From Nemertoderma westbladi (lineage: Eukaryota > Xenacoelomorpha > Nemertodermatida > Nemertodermatidae): a stretch of DNA of 64,000 bases. Where the stretch lies: NCBI GenBank assembly GCA_032718475.1, contig JAUCBJ010004955.1:1-64000 (forward strand). The letters run 5' to 3'. The position numbers and the translations under genes are program-made. The notes beneath the pieces are model-generated. The model was given only the letters and a program-made list of their open reading frames with translations, was not told the origin of the DNA and made no database searches. Below are positions 49,901 through 62,310 of this stretch, one piece after another (positions within the stretch are counted from its first letter, which is position 1; the number at the start of each line of letters is the position of its first letter).

Positions 49901-50872
49901 TGCTAAGTAGGGCATGTACGCCGAACGCGTTCGGCGCACAATTTTTTCCATAATTTGGAGCAGGCGCAGAAAATTGAGAGCGCAGCGCCGCGCAGCGCCG
50001 CACAGCGCGCAGGCACAGAAAATTTAGAGCGCGGCGCAACAGGCGCAGGCGCAGAAAATTGATAGCACGGGCACGGCTCAGACTTCTGGACTTGCACTAC
50101 AGCACTAAGTCAGTACCGGCAGACCGGTAAGTAGACCTACTGACCTACCCGCTCTGCCGCTACCCCTGGCAGTCTGCTGACTACCGGTAAGGTAACAGGG
50201 TAATGACAATACAGATAAGACCGGTCCTACTAATTACCCAACTTTACCCAAATCTACCCAACTTTACCCAAACTTACCCAACTTTACCCCACTTTACCCA
50301 ACTTTTTACCCAACTTTACCCAACTTTACCCCACTTTACCCAATACCACCCAACTTTACCCAATCGAATACCCAACTACCTATCTGCCGACCAGTGATGC
50401 AATACAGTACAGCAGAAGGCTTACTTACTTACTACAGTACCGGACCAGTAGGCCTACTGTCTGACAGTAGCATTCCAGCAGTCTGTCAGACTGTACAGCT
50501 GTAATACAGTAGGTCATAGTAGGAATGGTTTGTATCAGTGTAGGCCTATCTGCCTATGCAGCCATGGCTTCATGTTTATAGTAGCTTATAGTTATAGTTA
50601 TAGTAGTTTATATGTTTATAGTAGCCTCCTACTTGCTACTTGGCTGCTTGGTGTGCTTTAGGCCAGTACAGCAGTAGGCAGGCAGGTAGGTAGGAGATTT
50701 CGCGCAGTATTTCTGCTGTGCGCGCCAATCTCGCGCAGAATTTCTGCTGCGCGCGCCAATCTCGCGCAGTTTTTTTTGCTGCGCACGCGGATTTTGCACT
50801 GTTTTCGACTGCGCAGGCGCACAATTTTTTCTGCGCCGCGTCGCGTTCGGCGCACAAAAAAATCACTTAGCA
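49901..50872. mobile_element. GC-rich foldback element, 972 bp (candidate)
   Basis: The left end TGCTAAGT...CGCCGAACGCG is mirrored at the right end (read inward, TGCTAAGT...GCGCCGAACGCG). Subterminal blocks on both sides are runs of GCGCAG/CGCGCC with CAGAAAATT or AATTTTTTCTG spacers. The centre is ordinary AT-rich DNA with a TTTACCCAAC minisatellite. No clear target-site duplication and no ORF. It is probably a non-autonomous transposon, class unknown. Confidence 0.5.
50233..50375. repeat. 10-bp minisatellite TTTACCCAAC
   Basis: About 13 imperfect units of ACTTTACCCA with occasional extra T or C, inside the GC-rich foldback candidate. Confidence 0.93.
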
Positions 50873-51010
50873 TACGGGAAAACCTAACAGGGCAACGTGA
50901 AACGTGATCCCCTATTGGCTATTTAGGCCTACCTAACAGACAGTTAGGTAAGTATTATATCTCTTTCTCCCAGATAGATCAGACTTTTTATTCTACCTCT
51001 AATCCCTGTA
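50873..51010. other. Spacer between foldback elements
   Basis: Short AT-rich spacer. CTCTAATCCCTGTA at 50997-51010, directly before the next element, recurs with one mismatch at 51685-51698. Confidence 0.5.
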
Positions 51011-51295
51011 TGGAATCCATCCAAAAAGTGCGCCGGATAGCGCGCCGACCAATTTTTATGCGCGCCGCGCGCCGATGCCATTTCGAAGAAAAACCCTGCG
51101 CCAACTAAATTTTTAAGCACGCCGATGCAATTTCGAAAAAACCCCGCGCCAACTAAAGTTTTAAGCGCGCCACACATTGAAACAATTTTGAAGAGCGCCA
51201 TGCCAATGCAAATTCAATTTTGAGGGAGTGTAACCAATCTGTCAATGTCAGTCAGTATCAGTAGTACTGCTGTACCAGTCCCTGCTGCCCTATAC

Positions 51296-51328
51296 AACAG
51301 TTGCCTAACCAGTGGTTAGGCAACTGTT
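51296..51328. repeat. Perfect palindrome 1 (15-base arms)
   Basis: AACAGTTGCCTAACC at 51296-51310, spacer AGT, then its exact reverse complement at 51314-51328. It ends five bases before palindrome 2. Confidence 0.96.
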
Positions 51329-51333
51329 CTATA

Positions 51334-51398
51334 CTTTCTTTTTCTGTTGTATGGTTCAGTGGTTAGTAACCACTGAACCATACAACAGAAAAAGAAAG
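51334..51398. repeat. Perfect palindrome 2 (32-base arms, 1-base spacer)
   Basis: The arm 51334-51365 (starting CTTTCTTTTTCTG, ending CAGTGGTTA) is followed after a single G by its exact reverse complement at 51367-51398. Arms this long without a mismatch must be very young or under active correction. It shares the AGTGGTTAG core and an ACAACAG motif with palindrome 1. Confidence 0.97.
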
Positions 51399-51698
51399 GC
51401 GAGCGAAGCGAGCCGAAATTTTTAAACAGCTAATGCAATTTTTAAGGCACTTCCATAGCCAGATAGCCTAACTGCCTAATTGTTAAACCTGTAAACTAAC
51501 AAATCGGCGCCGGTTTTTATTTTTGGGAGCGCCACGGGCCAAAGCCGGCGCGCTTTACGATTTTCGAGCACGTCACGCGCCAAAGTCGGCGCGCTTTACG
51601 ATTTTCGAGCGCGCCACATTGGCGCGCTTTTATTGCAAAGTGCGCCGGATTAATCCGGCGCAAAGTGTATGGATTCCAGTCTGGCTCTAATCACTGTA

Positions 51699-51979
51699 AG
51701 ATATGCCTATTCCTGTATTCTGTATGTGGGTACGTTTTCGAGTGAATGGCGCAAATTGACAACAAACACAAATAACTGAACTAGGTGTTCAGTGAGGTGC
51801 GTTTTCGGCAGGGCACCGGGTACGTTTTAACCAGGGTACCATACGTTTTCACTTGTTTCCTATCTGTTTATATAACTGTAACTGTACAGCTATTGCCAGA
51901 TTGCTGTAGGCTTAATGTGACTGCGAAAGGAATAGCTGAATAGACTAGATCCAGATTTCTTAAATAATAAAAATACATC
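51699..51979. other. Upstream flank of eS10 copy
   Basis: It contains ACGTTTTC-like motifs at about 51731, 51791, 51822 and 51843 and is otherwise unremarkable. No TATA box or splice signal could be assigned to the eS10 ORF with confidence. Confidence 0.4.
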
Positions 51980-52474
51980 ATGTTAATAAAGAAGGTTGAT
52001 CGACGTGCGATACATGAGTCGCTATTCCGAGATGGAGTAATGGTCGCCAAGAAAGATTTTACTCCAACCTCAATGCACCCCGAGTTTAAAGAACTAGCCG
52101 TATCCAACCTGATAGTCGTAAAAGCCTTGACCAGTCTAAAATCTCGCGGATACGTAAAGGAACAGTTTGCTTGGAGGCATTTCTACTGGTACCTAACCAA
52201 TGAGGGGATAGAGTTTCTGCGATCGGATCTCCATCTTCCTCCGGAGATCGTCCCGGCAACGTTGAAACGGACGGCGCGGTCAACAGCGGCCCCGACCCGT
52301 CCGACGCGAGACGACGGAGCTGCCAGACGACCAGTGGTCCCGGCGGACCGAGAGGGCTACCGGAGAGCAGACGCAGCCGGAGGGGTGGGGGGCAAGAAGG
52401 AGGAGGTCGGACCAGGGATGGCCCAGCCCGCCTTCCGTGGGGGCTACGGGAGGGGGAAGGGGATGGACCAATGA
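51980..52474 (+). CDS. rps10: Ribosomal protein eS10, intronless copy (probable retrogene)
   Basis: 164 codons, full length for eS10, a protein of the small ribosomal subunit. The N-terminal winged-helix region (residues 1-95) is highly conserved: [39 protein letters not shown] and [14 protein letters not shown]. The C-terminal tail is Arg/Gly-rich and ends [13 protein letters not shown], as expected. No stop or frameshift is present, but animal eS10 genes usually have introns, and this copy has none and sits among transposons. It is most likely a retrocopy that kept its frame, or a functional retrogene. No poly-A tract or target-site duplication was found. Departures from the usual sequence near residues 5-18 ([15 protein letters not shown]) would be worth comparing with the parent gene. 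Confidence 0.9.
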   Translation: MLIKKVDRRAIHESLFRDGVMVAKKDFTPTSMHPEFKELAVSNLIVVKALTSLKSRGYVKEQFAWRHFYWYLTNEGIEFLRSDLHLPPEIVPATLKRTARSTAAPTRPTRDDGAARRPVVPADREGYRRADAAGGVGGKKEEVGPGMAQPAFRGGYGRGKGMDQ

Positions 52475-52779
52475 GGGAGCGAGAAGGAGGAACCTATGGG
52501 GACTGGACTGGACCTATTCTGCAGAAAAGGAACTGAGTTAAATACAATTAAAACGGGTTAAATACAGGAAATGCAGTTTATATTTAATAAATAAAGAAAG
52601 TTCTGCCTTTTCATTTTATATGTTTTTGTCACTCCAGTTCAATTCAATATTTTGTTGAATATTTAGCCTCACAATCCAGCCAGATTCAGGATTCTGTTAA
52701 CGCTTTAATTACGGTACACCTAGAGCAGAATTTTATGAGGATTCCAAATTTGAAAATAACCCCGTAAATATAATTTTAG
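52475..52779. other. 3' flank of eS10, no further gene
   Basis: A likely 3' UTR to about 52610, then AT-rich sequence up to the satellite. Nothing else is visible. Confidence 0.45.
52586..52595 (+). promoter_or_regulatory. Overlapping polyadenylation signals after eS10
   Basis: AATAAATAAA gives two overlapping AATAAA hexamers 110 bases after the eS10 stop. They may have come with the cDNA or be chance in AT-rich DNA. No A tract follows. Confidence 0.5.
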
Positions 52780-55700
52780 CCCGGTGGTGTAGGGCCTACT
52801 TCCTTCACTATTAACCAACCAGACCCCGGTGGTGTACTTCCTTCACTATTAACCAACCAGACCCCGGTGGTGTACTTCCTTCACTATTAACCAACCAGAC
52901 CCCGGTGGTGTACTTCCTTCACTATTAACCAACCAGACCCCGGTGGTGTACTTCCTTCACTATTAACCAACCAGACCCCGGTGGTGTACTTCCTTCACTA
53001 TTAACCAACCAGACCCCGGTGGTGTACTTCCTTCACTATTAACCAACCAGACCCCGGTGGTGTACTTCCTTCACTATTAACCAACCAGACCCCGGTGGTG
53101 TACTTCCTTCACTATTAACCAACCAGACCCCGGTGGTGTACTTCCTTCACTATTAACCAACCAGACCCCGGTGGTATACTTCCTTCACTATTAACCAACC
53201 AGACCCCGGTGGTGTACTTCCTTCACTATTAACCAACCAGACCCGGTGGTGTACTTCCTTCACTATTAACCAACCAGACCCCGGTGGTGTACTTCCTTCA
53301 CTATTAACCAACCAGACCCCGGTGGTGTACTTCCTTCACTATTAACCAACCAGACCCCGGTGGTGTACTTCCTTCACTATTAACCAACCAGACCCCGGTG
53401 GTATACTTCCTTCACTATTAACCAACCAGACCCCGGTGGTGTACTTCCTTCACTATTAACCAACCAGACCCGGTGGTGTACTTCCTTCACTATTAATCAA
53501 CCAGACCCCGGTGGTGTACTTCCTTCACTATTAACCAACCAGACCCCGGTGGTGTACTTCCTTCACTATTAACCAACCAGACCCGGTGGTGTACTTCCTT
53601 CACTATTAACCAACCAGACCCCGGTGGTGTACTTCCTTCACTATTAACCAACCAGACCCCGGTGGTGTACTTCCTTCACTATTAACCAACCAGACCCCGG
53701 TGGTGTACTTCCTCCACTATTAACCAACCAGACCCCTGTGGTGTACTTCCTTCACTATTAACCAACCAGACCCGGTGGTGTACTTCCTTCACTATTAACC
53801 AACCAGACCCCGGTGCGGTGGTGTACTTCCTTCACTATTAACCAACCAGACCCCGGTGCGGTGGTGTACTTCCTTCACTATTAACCAACCAGACCCGGTG
53901 GTGTACTTCCTTCACTATTAATCAACCAGACCCCGGTGGTGTACTTCCTTCACTATTAACCAACCAGACCCCGGTGGTGTACTTCCTTCACTATTAACCA
54001 ACCAGACCCCGGTGGTGTACTTCCTTCACTATTAACCAACCAGACCCGGTGGTGTACTTCCTTCACTATTAATCAACCAGACCCCGGTGGTGTACTTCCT
54101 TCACTATTAACCAACCAGACCCCGGTGGTGTACTTCCTTCACTATTAACCAACCAGACCCCGGTGGTGTACTTCCTTCACTATTAACCAACCAGACCCCG
54201 GTGGTGTACTTCCTTCACTATTAACCAACCAGACCCCGGTGGTGTACTTCCTTCACTATTAACCAACCAGACCCGGTGGTGTACTTCCTTCACTATTAAT
54301 CAACCAGACCCGGTGGTGTACTTCCTTCACTATTAATCAACCAGACCCGGTGGTGTACTTCCTTCACTATTAACCAACCAGACCCGGTGGTGTACTTCCT
54401 TCACTATTAACCAACCAGACCCCCTTGGTGTACTTCCTTCAATATTAACCAACCAGACCCCGGTGGTGTACTTCCTCCACTATTAACCAACCAGACCCCG
54501 GTGGTGTACTTCCTTCACTATTAACCAACCAGACCCGGTGGTGTACTTCCTTCACTATTAACCAACCAGACCCCGGTGGTGTACTTCCTTCACTATTAAC
54601 CAACCAGACCCCGGTGGTGTACTTCCTTCACTATTAACCAACCAGACCCCGGTGGTGTACTTCCTTCACTATTAACCAACCAGACCCCGGTGGTGTACTT
54701 CCTTCACTATTAACCAACCAGACCCCGGTGGTGTACTTCCTTCACTATTAACCAACCAGACCCGGTGGTGTACTTCCTTCACTATTAATCAACCAGACCC
54801 CGGTGGTGTACTTCCTTCACTATTAACCAACCAGACCCCGGTGGTGTACTTCCTTCACTATTAACCAACCAGACCCCGGTGTTGTACTTCTTTCACTATT
54901 AACCAACCAGACCCCGGTGGTGTACTTCCTTCACTATTAACCAACCAGACCCCGGTGTTGTACTTCCTTCACTATTAATCAACCAGACCCCGGTGGTGTA
55001 CTTCCTTCACTATTAACCAACCAGACCCCGGTGGTGTACTTCCTTCACTATTAACCAACCAGACCCCGGTGTTGTACTTCCTTCACTATTAATCAACCAG
55101 ACCCCGGTGGTGTACTTCCTTCACTATTAACCAACCAGACCCCGGTGGTGTACTTCCTTCACTATTAACCAACCAGACCCCGGTGGTGTACTTCCTTCAC
55201 TATTAACCAACCAGACCCCGGTGGTGTACTTCCTCCACTATTAACCAACCAGACCCCGTTGGTGTACTTCCTTCACTATTAACCAACCAGACCCGGTGGT
55301 GTACTTCCTTCACTATTAATCAACCAGACCCCGGTGGTATACTTCCTTCACTATTAACCAACCAGACCCCGGTGGTGTACTTCCTTCACTATTAACCAAC
55401 CAGACCCAGGTGGTGTACTTCCTTCACTATTAACCAACCAGACCCCGGTGGTGTACTTCCTTCACTATTAACCAACCAGACCCGGTGGTGTACTTCCTTC
55501 ACTATTAATCAACCAGACCCGGTGGTGTACTTCCTTCACTATTAATCAACCAGACCCCGGTGGTGTACTTCCTTCACTATTAACCAACCAGACCCCGGTG
55601 GTGTACTTCCTTCACTATTAACCAACCAGACCCCGGTGGTGTACTTCCTTCACTATTAACCAACCAGACCCCGGTGGTGTACTTCCTTCACTATTAACCA

Positions 55701-58700
55701 ACCAGACCCGGTGGTGTACTTCCTTCACTATTAACCAACCAGACCCGGTGGTGTACTTCCTTCACTATTAATCAACCAGACCCCGGTGGTGTACTTCCTT
55801 CACTATTAACCAACCAGACCCGGTGGTGTACTTCCTTCACTATTAATCAACCAGACCCCGGTGGTGTACTTCCTTCACTATTAACCAACCAGACCCCGGT
55901 GGTGTACTTCCTTCACTATTAACCAACCAGACCCGGTGGTGTACTTCCTTCACTATTAACCAACCAGACCCGGTGGTGTACTTCCTTCACTATTAACCAA
56001 CCAGACCCCGGTGGTGTACTTCCTTCACTATTAACCAACCAGACCCCGGTGGTGTACTTCCTCCACTATTAACCAACCAGACCCCGGTGGTGTACTTCCT
56101 TCACTATTAACCAACCAGACCCGGTGGTGTACTTCCTTCACTATTAACCAACCAGACCCCGGTGCGGTGGTGTACTTCCTTCACTATTAACCAACCAGAC
56201 CCCGGTGCGGTGGTGTACTTCCTTCACTATTAACCAACCAGACCCGGTGGTGTACTTCCTTCACTATTAACCAACCAGACCCGGTGGTGTACTTCCTTCA
56301 CTATTAATCAACCAGACCCGGTGGTGTACTTCCTTCACTATTAACCAACCAGACCCCGGTGGTGTACTTCCTTCACTATTAACCAACCAGACCCCGGTGG
56401 TGTACTTCCTTCACTATTAACCAACCAGACCCGGTGGTGTACTTCCTTCACTATTAATCAACCAGACCCGGTGGTGTACTTCCTTCACTATTAATCAACC
56501 AGACCCGGTGGTGTACTTCCTTCACTATTAACCAACCAGACCCGGTGGTGTACTTCCTTCACTATTAACCAACCAGACCCCCGTGGTGTACTTCCTTCAC
56601 TATTACCCAACCAGACCCCGGTGGTGTACTTCCTCCACTATTAACCAACCAGACCCCGGTGGTGTACTTCCTTCACTATTAACCAACCAGACCCGGTGGT
56701 GTACTTCCTTCACTATTAACCAACCAGACCCCGGTGGTGTACTTCCTTCACTATTAACCAACCAGACCCCGGTGGTGTACTTCCTTCACTATTAACCAAC
56801 CAGACCCCGGTGGTGTACTTCCTTCACTATTAACCAACCAGACCCCGGTGGTGTACTTCCTTCACTATTAACCAACCAGACCCCGGTGGTGTACTTCCTT
56901 CACTATTAACCAACCAGACCCGGTGGTGTACTTCCTTCACTATTAATCAACCAGACCCCGGTGGTGTACTTCCTTCACTATTAACCAACCAGACCCCGGT
57001 GGTGTACTTCCTTCACTATTAACCAACCAGACCCCGGTGGTGTACTTCCTTCACTATTAACCAACCAGACCCCGGTGGTGTACTTCCTTCACTATTAACC
57101 AACCAGACCCCGGTGGTGTACTTCCTTCACTATTAACCAACCAGACCCCGGTGGTGTACTTCCTTCACTATTAACCAACCAGACCCCGGTGGTGTACTTC
57201 CTTCACTATTAACCAACCAGACCCCGGTGGTGTACTTCCTTCACTATTAACCAACCAGACCCCGGTGGTGTACTTCCTTCACTATTAACCAACCAGACCC
57301 CGGTGGTGTACTTCCTTCACTATTAACCAACCAGACCCCGGTGGTGTACTTCCTTCACTATTAACCAACCAGACCCGGTGGTGTACTTCCTTCACTATTA
57401 ATCAACCAGACCCCGGTGGTGTACTTCCTTCACTATTAACCAACCAGACCCCGGTGGTGTACTTCCTTCACTATTAACCAACCAGACCCCGGTGGTGTAC
57501 TTCCTTCACTATTAACCAACCAGACCCCGGTGGTGTACTTCCTTCACTATTAACCAACCAGACCCCGGTGGTGTACTTCCTTCACTATTAACCAACCAGA
57601 CCCCGGTGGTGTACTTCCTTCACTATTAACCAACCAGACCCCGGTGGTGTACTTCCTTCACTATTAACCAACCAGACCCCGGTGGTGTACTTCCTTCACT
57701 ATTAACCAACCAGACCCCGGTGGTGTACTTCCTTCACTATTAACCAACCAGACCCCGGTGGTGTACTTCCTTCACTATTAACCAACCAGACCCCGGTGGT
57801 GTACTTCCTTCACTATTAACCAACCAGACCCCGGTGGTGTACTTCCTTCACTATTAACCAACCAGACCCCGGTGGTGTACTTCCTCCACTATTAACCAAC
57901 CAGACCCGGTGGTGTACTTCCTTCACTATTAATCAACCAGACCCCGGTGGTGTACTTCCTTCACTATTAACCAACCAGACCCCGGTGGTATACTTCCTTC
58001 ACTATTAACCAACCAGACCCCGGTGGTGTACTTCCTTCACTATTAACCAACCAGACCCCCTTGGTGTACTTCCTTCACTATTAACCAACCAGACCCCGGT
58101 GGTGTACTTCCTCCACTATTAACCAACCAGACCCCGGTGGTGTACTTCCTTCACTATTAACCAACCAAACCCCGGTGGTGTACTTCCTCCACTATTAACC
58201 AACCAGACCCAGGTGGTGTACTTCCTTCACTATTAACCAACCAGACCCCGGTGGTGTACTTCCTTCACTATTAACCAACCAGACCCCGGTGGTGTACTTC
58301 CTTCACTATTAACCAACCAGACCCCGGTGGTGTACTTCCTTCACTATTAACCAACCAGACCCCGGTGGTGTACTTCCTTCACTATTAACCAACCAGACCA
58401 AGGTGGTGTACTTCCTTCACTATTAACCAACCAGACCCCGGTGGTGTACTTCCTTCACTATTAACCAACCAGACCCAGGTGGTGTACTTCCTTCACTATT
58501 AACCAACCAGACCCCGGTGGTGTACTTCCTTCACTATTAACCAACCAGACCCCGGTGGTGTACTTTCTTCACTATTAACCAACCAGACCCCGGTGGTGTA
58601 CTTCCTTCACTATTAACCAACCAGACCCAGGTGGTGTACTTCCTTCACTATTAACCAACCAGACCCCGGTGGTGTACTTCCTTCACTATTAACCAACCAG

Positions 58701-61700
58701 ACCCCGGTGGTGTACTTCCTTCACTATTAACCATCCAGACCCCGGTGGTGTACTTCCTTCACTATTAACCAACCAGACCCCGGTGGTGTACTTCCTTCAC
58801 TATTAACCAACCAGACCCCGGTGGTGTACTTCCTTCACTATTAACCAACCAGACCCCGGTGGTGTACTTCCTTCACTATTAACCAACCAGACCCCGGTGG
58901 TGTACTTCCTTCACTATTAACCAACCAGACCCCGGTGGTGTACTTCCTTCACTATTAACCAACCAGACCCCGGTGGTGTACTTCCTTCACTATTAACCAA
59001 CCAGACCCAGGTGGTGTACTTCCTTCACTATTAACCAACCAGACCCCGGTGGTGTACTTCCTTTACTATTAACCAACCAGACCCCGGTGGTGTACTTCCT
59101 TCACTATTAACCAACCAGACCCAGGTGGTGTACTTCCTTCACTATTAACCAACCAGACCCCGGTGGTGTACTTCCTTCACTATTAACCAACCAGACCCCG
59201 GTGGTGTACTTCCTTCACTATTAACCAACCATACCCAGGTGGTGTACTTCCTTCACTATTAACCAACCAGACCCCGGTGGTGTACTTCCTTCACTATTAA
59301 CCAACCAGACCCCGGTGGTGTACTTCCTTCACTATTAACCAACCAGACCCCGGTGGTGTACTTCCTTCACTATTAACCAACCAGACCCCGGTGGTGTACT
59401 TCCTTCACTATTAACCAACCAGACCCCGGTGGTGTACTTCCTTCACTATTAACCAACCAGACCCAGGTGGTGTACTTCCTTCACTATTAACCAACCAGAC
59501 CCCGGTGGTGTACTTCCTTCACTATTAACCAACCAGACCCCGGTGGTGTACTTCCTTCACTATTAACCAACCAGACCCCGGTGGTGTACTTCCTTCACTA
59601 TTAACCAACCAGACCCCGGTGGTGTACTTCCTTCACTATTAACCAACCAGACCCCGGTGGTGTACTTCCTTCACTATTAACCAACCAGACCCCGGTGGTG
59701 TACTTCCTCCACTATTAACCAACCAGACCCGGTGGTGTACTTCCTTCACTATTAACCAACCAGACCCCGGTGGTGTACTTCCTTCACTATTAACCAACCA
59801 GACCCCGGTGGTGTACTTCCTTCACTATTAACCAACCAGACCCCGGTGGTATACTTCCTTCACTATTAACCAACCAGACCCCGGTGGTGTACTTCCTTCA
59901 CTATTAACCAACCAGACCCCCTTGGTGTACTTCCTTCACTATTAACCCACCAGACCCCAGTGGTGTACTTCCTTCACTATTAACCAACCAGACCCCGGTG
60001 GTGTACTTCCTTCACTATTAACCAACCAGACCCCGGTGGTATACTTCCTTCACTATTAACCAACCAGACCCCGGTGGTGTACTTCCTTCACTATTAACCA
60101 ACCAGACCCCCTTGGTGTACTTCATTCACTATTAACCAACCAGACCCCGGTGGTGTACTTCCTTCACTATTAATCAACCAGACCCCGGTGGTGTACTTCC
60201 TCCACTATTAACCAACCAGACCCGGTGGTGTACTTCCTTCACTATTAATCAACCAGAACCCGGTGGTGTACTTCCTTCACTATTAACCAACCAGACCCCG
60301 GTGGTATACTTCCTTCACTATTAACCAACCAGACCCCCTTGGTGAACTTCCTTCACTATTAACCAACCAGACCCGGTGGTGTACTTCCTTCACTATTAAC
60401 CAACCAGACCCCCTTGGTGTACTTCTTTCACTATTAACCAACCAGACCCCCTTGGTGTACTTCCTTCACTATTAACCAACCAGACCCCCTTGGTGTACTT
60501 CCTTCACTATTAACCAACCAGACCCCCTTGGTGTACTTCCTTCACTATTAACCAACCAGACCCCCTTGGTGTACTTCCTTCACTATTAACCAACCAGACC
60601 CCCTTGGTGTACTTCCTTCACTATTAACCAACCAGACCCCCTTGGTATACTTCCTTCACTATTAACCAACCAGACCCCCTTGGTGTACTTCCTCCACTAT
60701 TAACCAACCAGACCCCCTTGCTGTACTTCCTTCACTATTAACCAACCAGACCCCCTTGCTGTACTTCCTTCACTATTAACCAACCAGACCCCGGTGGTGT
60801 ACTTCCTTCACTATTAATCAACCAGACCCCGGTGGTGTACTTCCTCCACTATTAACCAACCAGACCCGGTGGTGTACTTCCTTCACTATTAACCAACCAG
60901 ACCCCGGTGGTGTACTTCCTTCACTATTAACCAACCAGACCCCCTTAGTGTACTTCCTTCACTATTAACCAACCAGACCCCGGTGGTGTACTTCCTTCAC
61001 TATTAACCAACCAGACCCCCTTGGTGTACTTCCTTCACTATTAATCAACCAGACCCCGGTGGTGTACTTCCTTCACTATTAACCAACCAGACCCCGGTGG
61101 TGTACTTCCTCCACTATTAACCAACCAGACCCAGGTGGTGTACTTCCTTCACTATTAACCAACCAGACCCCGGTGGTGTACTTCCTTCACTATTAACCAA
61201 CCAGACCCCGGTGATGTACTTCCTTCACTATTAACCAACCAGACCCAGGTGGTGTACTTCCTTCACTATTAACCAACCAGACCCCGGTGGTGTACTTCCT
61301 TCACTATTAACCAACCAGACCCCGGTGGTGTACTTCCTTCACTATTAACCAACCAGACCCCGGTGGTGTACTTCCTTCACTATTAACCAACCAGAACCCG
61401 GTGGTGTACTTCCTTCACTATTAACTAACCAGACCCCGGTGGTGTACTTCCTTCACTATTAACCAACCAGACCCCGGTGGTGTACTTCCTCCACTATTAA
61501 CCAACCAGACCCGGTGATGTACTTCCTTCACTATTAACCAACCAGACCCCGGTGGTGTACTTCCTTCACTATTAACCAACCAGACCCCGGTGGTGTACTT
61601 CCTTCACTATTAACCAACCAAACCCCGGTGGTGTACTTCCTTCACTATTAACCAACCAGACCTCGGTGGTGTACTTCCTTCACTATTAACCAACCAGACC

Positions 61701-62310
61701 CCGGTGTTGTACTTCCTTCACTATTAACCAACCAGACCCCGGTGGTGTACTTCCTTCACTATTAACCAACCAGACCCCGGTGGTGTACTTCCTTCACTAT
61801 TAACCAACCAGACCCAGGTGGTGTACTTCCTTCACTATTAACCAACCAGACCCCGGTGGTGTACTTCCTTCACTATTAAACAACCAGACCCCGGTGGTGT
61901 ACTTCCTTCACTATTAACCAACCAGACCCCGGTGGTGTACTTCCTTCACTATTAACCAACCAGACCCAGGTGGTGTACTTCCTTCACTATTAACCAACCA
62001 GACCCCGGTGGTGTACTTCCTTCACTATTAACCAACCAGACCCCGGTGGTGTACTTCCTCCACTATTAACCAACCAGACCCAGGTGGTGTACTTCCTCCA
62101 CTATTAACCAACCAGACCCCGGTGGTGTACTTCCTTCACTATTAACCAACCAGACCCAGGTGGTGTACTTCCTTCACTATTAACCAACCAGACCCCGGTG
62201 GTGTACTTCCTTCACTATTAACCAACCAGACACCGGTGGTGTACTTCCTTCACTATTAACCAACCAGACCCCGGTGGTGTGCTTCCTTCACTATTAACCA
62301 ATCAGACCCC
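52780..62310. repeat. 38-bp satellite/minisatellite array, about 250 units (9.5 kb)
   Basis: The monomer is CCCCGGTGGTGTACTTCCTT followed by CACTATTAACCAACCAGA (38 bases). Unit variants are a 37-base form with CCCGG, forms with CCCAGG, CCCCCTTGG, CTCCAC for TTCAC, AATCAACC for AACCAACC, and a 43-base form with GGTGCGGTGG (four units only). The first unit has a 7-base insertion (GTGTA-GGGCCTA-CTTCC) and the last is mutated (AACCAATCAG), so both array ends are in the window. 38 is not a multiple of three and the short ORFs inside are shadows. No higher-order repeat covers the whole array, but a 2349-bp internal duplication is visible. Confidence 0.99.

Larger units (their letters stand above)
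51011..51678. mobile_element. GC-rich foldback element, 668 bp (candidate)
   Basis: The ends TGGAATCCATCCA...GTGCGCCGGAT and, read inward from the right, TGGAATCCATACACTTTGCGCCGGAT are inverted repeats. Subterminal GCGCGCC/GGCGCGC motifs alternate with CAATTTCGAA or TTTTCGAG. GCGCCGGATTAATCCGGCGC at 51642-51661 is a perfect 20-base palindrome. A 14-bp direct repeat lies outside both ends (50997 and 51685, one mismatch), a possible but unusually long target-site duplication. It contains the double palindrome at 51296-51398. No coding capacity. Confidence 0.55.

Noticed and set aside
56583-56795. 70-codon ORF in the satellite
   Set aside because: 38-bp units shift frame every repeat; this ORF exists only through local 37/38-bp unit order and encodes a satellite read-through.
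52780-62310. CRISPR array
   Set aside because: The 38-bp units are contiguous tandem repeats without unique spacers, and the genome is eukaryotic.
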